From positions 1 through 5,025 of the forward strand of contig JABABO010000319.1 of assembly GCA_014238195.1 (NCBI GenBank): 5,025 bases of DNA. The letters are read 5' to 3'. The first letter of the stretch is position 1; every line of letters starts with the position of its first letter. Below the pieces are notes generated by a model. The model was not told where the DNA came from. It worked only from the letters and a program-made list of their open reading frames with translations, and made no database searches. Of the stretch, positions 1 through 5,025 are shown one piece after another. A program made the position numbers and the translations under genes. This stretch comes from Kordiimonadaceae bacterium (GTDB taxonomy: Bacteria; Pseudomonadota; Alphaproteobacteria; Sphingomonadales; Kordiimonadaceae).

Positions 1-99
1 AGACCAATGAATAATGATTTCATTATTTATTGATAAGTCGAACCGACACAAAGACTTATAGCCAAATGAGGTGATCAATATTCACCGCAATTGGCTATA
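1..99 (+). repeat. Palindromic interspersed element, copy A (left end cut by window edge)
   Basis: This is a single copy of the element that recurs at 1832-1937 (opposite strand) and, in shortened form, in the array from 4778. In order it has: a near-perfect 28-bp palindrome at 5-32 (13-bp arms around TT, with one G·T pair at 9/28); the mini-hairpin GTCG-AAC-CGAC at 37-47; and a nested hairpin at 57-99 (outer arms TATAGCCAA and TTGGCTATA, inner arms GGTGA and TCACC, symmetric 4x4 internal loop). An ungapped alignment by eye to copy B gives 87 of 99 matches. By comparison with copy B about 7 bases of the left end lie outside the window. It sits immediately upstream of cpdR and ends 24 nt before the preferred ATG. 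No coding potential is seen. The repeat itself is certain; calling it a MITE-like element is inference. Confidence 0.9.
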
Positions 100-102
100 T
101 AT
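70..102 (+). promoter_or_regulatory. Possible outward promoter or leader hairpin in the right end of copy A, upstream of cpdR
   Basis: The right end reads GGCTATATA, and GCTATATA matches 7 of 8 positions of the GCTANAWC -10 consensus known for Caulobacter housekeeping promoters. The -35 region at about 17-18 nt spacing (around 71-77, GTGATCA) is only a weak match to TTGACG. If used, transcription would start near 106-108 and leave a leader of under 20 nt. The same bases form the 3' arm of the 57-99 hairpin, so a structured RNA leader is the rival reading. The stretch 80-99 is identical in copy B, where it precedes the PLP-enzyme gene at almost the same distance. Confidence 0.3.
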
Positions 103-123
103 GAGAGCGTCTGTAAAAACATA

Positions 124-528
124 ATGGACAAAAATTTGGCTTGTATTTTAGTTGCTGAGGATGAAGATACTGTACGCGATTTTGTTTGTCGTGCGCTTAC
201 GGTGCATGGTCATACTGTTATTGCGGCAAGTGATGGGATTGAAGCCGTTGATAGACTAGGTGATCACACCATAGATTTAGTGTTGAGTGATATTGTTATG
301 CCTGTAATGGACGGTATTACCCTTGCTTTGAAAATCAAATCTGAGCATCCAACATTACCCATAATATTGATGACTGGTTTTGCAAACGAACAACAACGGG
401 CTCATAACCTATCTGCATTAATACAGGGTTTGCTCGCTAAACCTTTTACCATGGAACAGCTGATTAACATCGTTGATCAAGTTTTAGAGCGTGACCGAAG
501 CGAGGATAAAAGAAGCGCTAACTACTGA
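124..528 (+). CDS. cpdR: CpdR-type single-domain response regulator
   Basis: A 134-residue stand-alone receiver domain with no output domain. It has the full receiver set: acidic pocket E12/D13 (ILVAEDED), phospho-acceptor D56 in LVLSDIVMP, T84 in ILMTGFA, and K106 in the KPF motif. The stretch from ILMTGFANEQQRAHNLSALI to KPFTMEQL is the CpdR pattern and differs from CheY or DivK. In Caulobacter and Rhizobiales, unphosphorylated CpdR localises ClpXP and primes it to degrade cell-cycle proteins; the CckA-ChpT phosphorelay switches this off. That role is transferred by family here. ATG 124 is preferred because CpdR proteins begin a few residues before the ILxAEDxD strand. An in-frame TTG at 91 would add 11 residues and lies inside repeat copy A. 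No good Shine-Dalgarno precedes ATG 124 (only GAGAG at 103-107). The gene converges on the PLP-enzyme gene with 2 bp between stops. Confidence 0.9.
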   Translation: MDKNLACILVAEDEDTVRDFVCRALTVHGHTVIAASDGIEAVDRLGDHTIDLVLSDIVMPVMDGITLALKIKSEHPTLPIILMTGFANEQQRAHNLSALIQGLLAKPFTMEQLINIVDQVLERDRSEDKRSANY

Positions 529-530
529 TT

Positions 531-1808
531 TTAAATGCGTGCAAGCGCTTGATCAAGATCAGCGATCAGATCATCAGCATTTTCGATGCCAACAGATATG
601 CGCAACATGCTTTCGGTAATGCCTAGGCGCTCTTTCACGTCATCGGGTACATCGGAATGGGTCATGGCATAAGGATGTTCCATCAAGCTTTCAGTGCCAC
701 CAAGGCTAACCGCTAGCTTAATGATTTGCAGGGCATCCAGAACGCGAAAGGCAGCCGCTTCATCGCCGATCACGTTAAACGAAAATGTTGCCCCAGCTGA
801 ACCGCATTGATCGCGGTAAATGGGATAGGTTGGATCATCGTCAGACAGAAAACCCAGATAATTGACTTGGCCGATCTTGGGGTGTGCCTTTAAGTGATCA
901 GCGACTTTGGCAGCGTTTAATGCGGCTGCTTCCATCCTGATTTTTAGGGTTTCTAAAGATCGCATAATCAACCAACCTGACATGGGATCACACATTGTCC
1001 CTAAGATGGTGCGGAACCCTTGCAGCGGTGCTAATGCAGAAGCAGAGCCAACAGCAGCCCCCGCGACAACATCAGAATGTCCCGCTACATATTTGGTTAG
1101 GGAATAAAGAACGATATCCGCACCAAATTTTAAAGGATGCTGCCAAACAGGGCCAAGGAATGTATTATCAACCATGACAACAGGTCGGTCCCCTTGGTGT
1201 TTGCTGACAGCATCTGCCATATCGGCACAGGCCTGTATATCCACAAGGTCATTTGTAGGGTTTGCGGGTGTTTCTGTATAAATCACTGCCACGCGGCCTA
1301 GCTTTTGGGCTTCACGTATCGCGGGTTCTAGGGTTGGGTTTGCACCACCCGCTTCAAATTCAACCGATTTAACCCCAAACATTGGTAGGATATTTCGGAT
1401 TAAATATTCGGTCCCGCCGTAGACGGGCGCACTGTGTACGATCACATCACCAGGGCGCAGATATGCCCACAAAGCTGTTGAAATAGCAGCCATACCGCTT
1501 GAAAATGTCAGGCATTTTTCAGCATCCTCCCATAGGGCTAATCGGTCCTCTAGGACTTGCAGGTCTGGATTGTTGATACGGGAATAAATCAGCCCAGTTT
1601 CTTCGCCCTCACTTGCTTCACGCTTACCATAAGCAAGCTCAAAGAACTTTTTTCCAGCTTGAGCATTTTCAAAAACAAATGTCGAGGTCATAAAGACGGG
1701 TGGTTTTAAAGCCCCCTCGGATAACTGCGGGTCGTAACCATACCCCATCATTTGAGTTTCTGGGTGCAGTTTATGATTACCAATCATAGATTTTCGATAA
1801 TTGCTCAT
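531..1808 (-). CDS. Cystathionine gamma-synthase family PLP-dependent enzyme (Cys/Met metabolism)
   Basis: A complete 425-residue fold-type I PLP enzyme of the Cys/Met transsulfuration family. These enzymes make or cleave C-gamma-S bonds of cystathionine, homocysteine or methionine in the cytoplasm. Visible family residues: Y75 and R77 in YSRINNP (phosphate contacts from the neighbouring subunit), SSGMAA at 103-108, the ring-stacking Y130 in PVYGGT, D214 in VDNTF (pyridine nitrogen), Schiff-base K239 in SLTKYVAGHSD, SLGGTESL at 369-376, and carboxylate-binding R403 in LRISVGIE. G132 takes the place of the Cys typical of methionine gamma-lyase, which argues against a classical lyase. The exact reaction (gamma-synthase, lyase or sulfhydrylase) cannot be fixed, so no symbol is given. 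The N-terminus with NHKLHPETQMMGYGYDPQLSEGA resembles a proteobacterial subgroup usually annotated only at family level. The start ATG has a weak ribosome site (GAG/AAAG). It lies 23 nt after the end of repeat copy B. Confidence 0.9.
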   Translation of the reverse strand: MSNYRKSMIGNHKLHPETQMMGYGYDPQLSEGALKPPVFMTSTFVFENAQAGKKFFELAYGKREASEGEETGLIYSRINNPDLQVLEDRLALWEDAEKCLTFSSGMAAISTALWAYLRPGDVIVHSAPVYGGTEYLIRNILPMFGVKSVEFEAGGANPTLEPAIREAQKLGRVAVIYTETPANPTNDLVDIQACADMADAVSKHQGDRPVVMVDNTFLGPVWQHPLKFGADIVLYSLTKYVAGHSDVVAGAAVGSASALAPLQGFRTILGTMCDPMSGWLIMRSLETLKIRMEAAALNAAKVADHLKAHPKIGQVNYLGFLSDDDPTYPIYRDQCGSAGATFSFNVIGDEAAAFRVLDALQIIKLAVSLGGTESLMEHPYAMTHSDVPDDVKERLGITESMLRISVGIENADDLIADLDQALARI

Positions 1809-1825
1809 GCTTTATTCTCATTTTT

Positions 1826-1862
1826 CATTATTATAGCCAATTGCGGTGAATGTTCATCATCT
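1826..1862 (-). promoter_or_regulatory. Possible outward promoter or leader in the right end of copy B, upstream of the PLP-enzyme gene
   Basis: Read on the minus strand, the element ends in GGCTATAATAATG. GCTATAAT matches 7 of 8 positions of the alphaproteobacterial -10 consensus GCTANAWC. A partial -35 (ATGATG, 4 of 6 to TTGACG) lies about 18 nt upstream. The ending is shared with copy A (20 identical bases), and the distance to the start codon is 23 nt versus 24 nt there. The -35 is poor, so this remains a hypothesis. A SAM-responsive leader was considered, because the gene is of methionine type, but no known motif was recognised. Confidence 0.3.
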
Positions 1863-1937
1863 TATCTAGCTATATGTATTTGTGTCGGTTCGACTTATCA
1901 ATAAATAATGATTTCATTATTTATTGGGCTCGCTATA
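1832..1937 (-). repeat. Palindromic interspersed element, copy B (full length, 106 bp)
   Basis: The only complete copy in the window, read on the minus strand. Both ends carry TATAGC pointing inward (TATAGC at 1832-1837, GCTATA at 1932-1937), a short terminal inverted repeat containing TA, which could also be a target-site duplication. The palindrome at 1899-1926 is perfect, with 13-bp arms around TT. The GTCG-AAC-CGAC mini-hairpin follows at 1884-1894. The hairpin next to the right end is weaker than in copy A: the outer arm keeps about 7 pairs and the inner arm 4 of 5. It is in inverted orientation to copy A, and its right end points at the PLP-enzyme gene. No ORF is present. Transposition by a TA-targeting (IS630/mariner-like) enzyme supplied in trans is inference from the ends only. 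Confidence 0.9.
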
Positions 1938-1944
1938 CAATGCG

Positions 1945-2036
1945 CTTTGTTATATTTGCGTGACTTTGGCTTTATTTAGTTACTATTGCAACTAAATTAT
2001 TTTCGTGTCGATTTTTCTGGTCGCAAATATAAAAGC
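1945..2036. other. Nested inverted repeats in the gap upstream of yaaA
   Basis: The 133-bp gap 1938-2070 holds two nested dyads. The outer arms TATATTTGCG (1951-1960) and CGCAAATATA (2022-2031) are perfect over 10 bp, extend one more pair (1950/2032), and then continue imperfectly as GCTTT against AAGC with a small bulge. The inner arms ATTTAGTT (1974-1981) and AACTAAAT (1990-1997) are perfect over 8 bp with an 8-nt spacer. The inner dyad has the shape of an operator for a dimeric regulator; the outer one could be a leader stem or the ends of another small insertion. There is no T-tract, so it is not a typical terminator. I see no convincing promoter or OxyR-type site in the gap. Confidence 0.55.
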
Positions 2037-2057
2037 CATGTTACTAAAAGGATATTT

Positions 2058-2062
2058 AGAGG
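2058..2062 (+). promoter_or_regulatory. Shine-Dalgarno site that sets the yaaA start
   Basis: AGAGG lies 8 nt before ATG 2071. It supports that codon over the upstream in-frame start at 2005, which would add 22 residues not found in YaaA proteins. Confidence 0.7.
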
Positions 2063-2070
2063 CGAGAGCA

Positions 2071-2856
2071 ATGATTATTTTATTATCCCCAGCTAAAAAA
2101 CTAGATTTCGAGAGCGAAAATTTGCGCAGTGACAAAAATGTACCGCGCTTGCTGAAAGACGCTGAAGAATTGATCTATAAAGCGTCTAAGTTAAAAGCAT
2201 CGGACTTGCAGGCAATGATGGGTATTTCAGACAAGCTAGCAGCCCTTAACGTGGCGCGGTTTAAGGCCTTTGAGACACCCTTTACACCAGCAAACGCTCG
2301 GCCAGCGATTGATGCTTTTCAGGGTGATGTTTATGTGGGGCTGGATGCAGGAACCTTAAATAATAATGCCAGAGCATTTGCCCATGACCATATCCGTATT
2401 TTATCAGGTTTATACGGTTTACTACGACCCTTGGATTTGATGCAGGCTTACCGCCTTGAAATGGGAATAAAGTTTACGAGCCAGCGTGGTAAAAACCTCT
2501 ATGATTTTTGGGGTGATAAAATTACCGATATGCTAAATGAGGATTTAACACTAGAAAATAAGCCTGTTTTGGTCAATCTTGCGTCGCATGAATATTTTAA
2601 ATCGGTGAAGACTAAGCTTATTCAGGCACCAATCATTACACCAATTTTCAAGGAAATAAAAGATGGGCGCGCGCGTGTCATTTCTTTTATGGCTAAAAAA
2701 GCTCGTGGGTATATGACCCGATATGTCATTGATAATAAGCTAAAATCTGTTGAAAACCTGAAGAAATTTGATGGTGCTGGGTACAGATTTGACGCTCAAA
2801 GCAGTACGGCTAGCCAGTGGGTGTTTTCGCGTCAACAGCCGCCACCTGCACAGTAA
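2071..2856 (+). CDS. yaaA: YaaA family peroxide-stress protein (DUF328/UPF0246)
   Basis: A 261-residue protein, close to the 258 residues of E. coli YaaA, which is OxyR-controlled and limits DNA and protein damage from H2O2 by lowering free iron. Family blocks in order: the N-terminal MIILLSPAKKLDF; GDVYVGLDA at 84-93; the diagnostic ILSGLYGLLRPLDLMQAYRL from 110; NLYDFWG at 142-148; VNLASHEYFK at 168-177; the basic stretch ISFMAKKARGYMTRYVI at 204-220; and GYRFD (237-241) with WVFSR (250-254) near the C-terminus. The protein is soluble, with no signal peptide or membrane segment. The start at 2071 is chosen because the family begins at MIILLSPAK and a good Shine-Dalgarno precedes it. The upstream gap carries the nested dyads and then repeat copy B. 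uup follows 91 bp downstream in the same direction. Peroxide control is known for the E. coli homologue but is not shown by this sequence. Confidence 0.93.
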   Translation: MIILLSPAKKLDFESENLRSDKNVPRLLKDAEELIYKASKLKASDLQAMMGISDKLAALNVARFKAFETPFTPANARPAIDAFQGDVYVGLDAGTLNNNARAFAHDHIRILSGLYGLLRPLDLMQAYRLEMGIKFTSQRGKNLYDFWGDKITDMLNEDLTLENKPVLVNLASHEYFKSVKTKLIQAPIITPIFKEIKDGRARVISFMAKKARGYMTRYVIDNKLKSVENLKKFDGAGYRFDAQSSTASQWVFSRQQPPPAQ

Positions 2857-2947
2857 ACAACGCGCAAACTAAACTACCAGCGCGGTAACCTCTCTGAGCG
2901 ATTAAACAATAATACTGCGGCCACTTTATCAGGAGTATCCCACAATC

Positions 2948-4774
2948 ATGGCGCCCCCCATTATCAGTTTGCGCGATATTTCCCTAAGCTGGGGTGCTGA
3001 CCCTATTCTTGATGGTTTAGAAATGCACATCGGGATGACTGATCGTTTATGCCTGCTCGGTCGCAATGGCACGGGTAAATCGACCCTGATGAAAATAATC
3101 GCTGGTATCACAGAAGCAGATGGCGGTGAACGCTGGGTTCAACCTGGGATGAAAATCGCGTATTTACCGCAGGAACCTGATGCTTCTAATTATAAAACTC
3201 TGCGTGATTATGTGATGGGCGTTCTGCCAGTTGATGAACAAGACCAAACTTATCGTGCTGATGTGCTGCTGGCGGATTTGCAAGCAGATGGCATGATTAA
3301 TCCTAGCAGTGCTTCGGGCGGTGAACTTCGCCGCGCAGCCCTTGCGCGCACATTGATTAGCGAACCAGATTTATTGTTACTTGATGAACCCACTAACCAT
3401 TTGGATATTCATATCATTGAATGGCTGGAAAATTATCTAAAGCGTTGGCGCGGTGCACTGATGATTATCAGCCATGACCGTGCTTTTTTAGCGAACTTAA
3501 CAACGGCTTGCTTGTGGCTTGATCGGTCTGTTGTACGCCGCTTTGATGGTGGGTTTGATAAATTTGAAGCGTGGCAGGAACATGTACTTGCTGACGAGCG
3601 CACACAAGCGAGGAAGCTGAATAAATTGATCAAGCAAGAAACCCGATGGTCTGTGGAAGGCATAAGTGCGCGGCGCACCCGTAATCAAGGGCGTTTGCGC
3701 CGTTTGCATGATCTGCGGGCGCAGCGCGCAAGTAAAATTCAGGCCAAAGGGTTGGTGAACCTTACCGCAGCAGAAGGTAGCTCGTCGGGTAAACGTGTGA
3801 TAGACGCCATTGGAATCAGCAAAACCTATGCAGGGCGGACACTTTTTGCTGGCTTGGATATTAAGATTAACCGTGGGGACCGCGTGGGGATTATTGGCCC
3901 CAATGGTGTTGGAAAATCAACATTGCTGAAAATATTAACCGGCGAAACGCCAAGCGATACGGGCAGTCTTAAAATAGGCACAAAATTAGATACGCTTGTG
4001 ATTGATCAAAAAAGAAGTAGCCTAAAGGATACCATGACCATCCGCGATGCCTTAACAGGCAGGGGCGGGGATCAACTGCATGTGAACGGCGAACCCAAAC
4101 ATATTATGAGCTATATGAAAGATTTTCTGTTTGAGCCGAGCCAAGTTGATACCCCAGTAAGTGCTTTGTCAGGGGGGGAGCGTAACCGCTTATTGCTCGC
4201 TGCGAATTTTGCTAAGCCCTCCAATCTGATGATCCTGGATGAGCCAACCAACGATTTGGATATGGAAACGCTAGACCTGTTGCAAGACGTCATGGGCGAT
4301 TATGATGGTACGATTATTCTGGTCAGTCATGATCGTGACTTCCTTGACCGTATTGTCACATCGTCCATTGTCATGGAAGGTGATGGTACGGCTACTGAAT
4401 ATGCGGGTGGCTATAGCGATTATCTTGCGCAGAAAAAAGCCTCAGCCCCAAAAGGGGCACCTGATAGTGTTGTACCTTCAAGTAATGTGATAGGTATGAA
4501 AACAACGCAGGTCGCTAACGCACCAAAACAGAAAGCAAATAAACTATCCTATAAGGATAAACGGGCCTTAGACCAATTACCTGCCGAAATAGAGGCCCTA
4601 TCCATGCGTATCAGCGAGTTAGAAGCAACATTAAGTGATCCTACCCTTTACACGGACAATCCAGATAAATTTCAGGCGGTGAGTGACCATTTAGCGCTGG
4701 CACAGGGTCAATTGAGTGAGAAAGAAACACGCTGGTTAGACTTGGAAGAATTAAAAGAACAGCTTGAAAGCTAA
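2948..4774 (+). CDS. uup: ABC-F family ATPase Uup
   Basis: A 608-residue soluble ABC-F protein (E. coli Uup has 635) with two nucleotide-binding domains and no membrane domain. Domain 1: Walker A GRNGTGKST 38-46, signature ASGGE 122-126, Walker B LLLLDEPTNHLD 142-153, H-switch SHD 175-177. A charged, arginine-rich interdomain linker occupies about 200-280. Domain 2: Walker A GPNGVGKST 317-325, signature LSGGER 407-412, Walker B LMILDEPTNDLD 427-438, SHD 460-462. A hydrophilic hinge (about 496-530) leads to a C-terminal helical coiled coil (about 533-606), the hallmark that separates Uup from EttA. Uup is implicated in suppressing transposon precise excision, in branched DNA intermediates and in ribosome-related functions. 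The first signature has Ala for the usual Leu; all catalytic residues are kept. AGGAG at 2931-2935 lies 12 nt before the ATG. The 91-bp gap after yaaA has no strong terminator, so read-through is possible. The repeat array begins 3 nt after the stop. Confidence 0.93.
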   Translation: MAPPIISLRDISLSWGADPILDGLEMHIGMTDRLCLLGRNGTGKSTLMKIIAGITEADGGERWVQPGMKIAYLPQEPDASNYKTLRDYVMGVLPVDEQDQTYRADVLLADLQADGMINPSSASGGELRRAALARTLISEPDLLLLDEPTNHLDIHIIEWLENYLKRWRGALMIISHDRAFLANLTTACLWLDRSVVRRFDGGFDKFEAWQEHVLADERTQARKLNKLIKQETRWSVEGISARRTRNQGRLRRLHDLRAQRASKIQAKGLVNLTAAEGSSSGKRVIDAIGISKTYAGRTLFAGLDIKINRGDRVGIIGPNGVGKSTLLKILTGETPSDTGSLKIGTKLDTLVIDQKRSSLKDTMTIRDALTGRGGDQLHVNGEPKHIMSYMKDFLFEPSQVDTPVSALSGGERNRLLLAANFAKPSNLMILDEPTNDLDMETLDLLQDVMGDYDGTIILVSHDRDFLDRIVTSSIVMEGDGTATEYAGGYSDYLAQKKASAPKGAPDSVVPSSNVIGMKTTQVANAPKQKANKLSYKDKRALDQLPAEIEALSMRISELEATLSDPTLYTDNPDKFQAVSDHLALAQGQLSEKETRWLDLEELKEQLES

Positions 4775-4777
4775 TAT

Positions 4778-5025
4778 TATAGCGAGACCAATAAATAATG
4801 ATCTTATTATTCATTGATAAGTCGAACCGACATAAAAGCGAGACCAATAAATAATGATCTTATTATTTATTGATAAGTCGAACCGCAATAAAAGCGAGAC
4901 CAATGAATAATGATCTTATTATTCATTGATAGGTCGAACCGACATAAAAGCGAGACCAATAAATAATGATCTTATTATTCATTGATAAGTCGAACCGACA
5001 TAAAAGCGAGACCAATAAATAATGA
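4778..5025 (+). repeat. Tandem array of 56-bp palindromic units (at least 4.4 copies, runs off the window)
   Basis: Units start at 4781, 4837, 4893 and 4949 (each exactly 56 bp), with a partial fifth from 5005. Units 1 and 4 are identical. Unit 2 differs by C to T in the palindrome and by GCAATA for GACATA; unit 3 by A to G in the left palindrome arm and AAG to AGG. Each unit holds the 28-bp AT-rich palindrome and, except unit 2, the GTCG-AAC-CGAC mini-hairpin. It corresponds to the left part of copies A and B but uses GATCTTATT at the palindrome centre and ACATAAA rather than ACACAAA, so it is a subfamily. The array opens with TATAGCGAG, the same left end as copy B; internal junctions read AAAAGCGAG. 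There is no ORF and no T-tract typical of a terminator. A role in uup mRNA 3'-end stability is possible but unproven. Confidence 0.97.

Noticed and set aside
513..550. Bidirectional terminator at the cpdR/PLP-enzyme junction (AAGCGCT pairing with AGCGCTT)
   Set aside because: Only 7 bp with a 24-nt loop that spans both stop codons, built on a self-palindromic hexamer, and no T-tract on either strand.
1809..1880. SAM-II or other SAM riboswitch upstream of the Cys/Met enzyme
   Set aside because: No recognised SAM-II pseudoknot pattern is seen, and the same sequence also precedes cpdR as part of the repeat element.
2005..2070. N-terminal extension of YaaA by 22 residues from ATG 2005
   Set aside because: The family starts at MIILLSPAK; AGAGG precedes ATG 2071 at proper spacing, and the 2005 start would overlap the dyad region.
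2880..2895. Terminator between yaaA and uup (TACC-AGCGC-GGTA)
   Set aside because: A 4-bp stem without a T-tract is too weak to support a call.
3433..3709. Minus-strand reading frames inside uup
   Set aside because: They overlap the well-conserved uup frame, have no recognisable domain and look like shadow frames.
4785..4812. Rho-independent terminator for uup
   Set aside because: The hairpin is AT-rich and is followed by ATAAGTCGAACC, not by a T-tract.
4778..5025. CRISPR array
   Set aside because: The units are directly adjacent with no unique spacers, and the full 56-bp period is repeat sequence.
4781..5025. Integron attC sites (similar unit length, hairpin forming)
   Set aside because: The RYYYAAC and GTTRRRY core motifs are not found at the expected places, no cassette genes lie between units and no integrase is visible.

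Overview
The window suggests a moderately AT-rich alphaproteobacterium. The strongest clue is a CpdR-type response regulator, a family of alphaproteobacterial cell-cycle and proteolysis regulators. The genus cannot be told from this sequence. Four genes are intact, and all are housekeeping or stress types. No phage, plasmid, CRISPR, tRNA or rRNA gene is visible.

Layout: positions 1-99 hold an AT-rich palindromic repeat element, cut by the window's left edge. It is followed by cpdR (124-528, +). A cystathionine gamma-synthase family PLP enzyme (531-1808, -) converges on cpdR with only 2 bp between the stop codons. A second, full-length copy of the element (1832-1937) lies in the opposite orientation upstream of the PLP enzyme, so the convergent pair is bracketed by inverted copies that read inward. 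A 133-bp gap (1938-2070) contains nested inverted repeats. Then come yaaA (2071-2856, +) and the ABC-F ATPase uup (2948-4774, +), which may be co-transcribed. Starting 3 nt after the uup stop, a tandem array of a 56-bp form of the same element runs off the right edge (at least 4.4 units).

The unusual content is the repeat family rather than the genes. Copies A and B match at 87 of 99 positions without a gap. Both carry a 28-bp AT-rich palindrome, a GTCG-AAC-CGAC mini-hairpin and a right end in GGCTATA. These right ends lie 24 and 23 nt upstream of the two start codons. The ends of the full copy and the start of the array share TATAGC, as expected for a small non-autonomous element with TA-type ends. 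I infer a MITE-like element that may supply promoter or leader sequence to two genes and has been amplified in tandem at a third site. Whether it is already catalogued cannot be decided from sequence alone.
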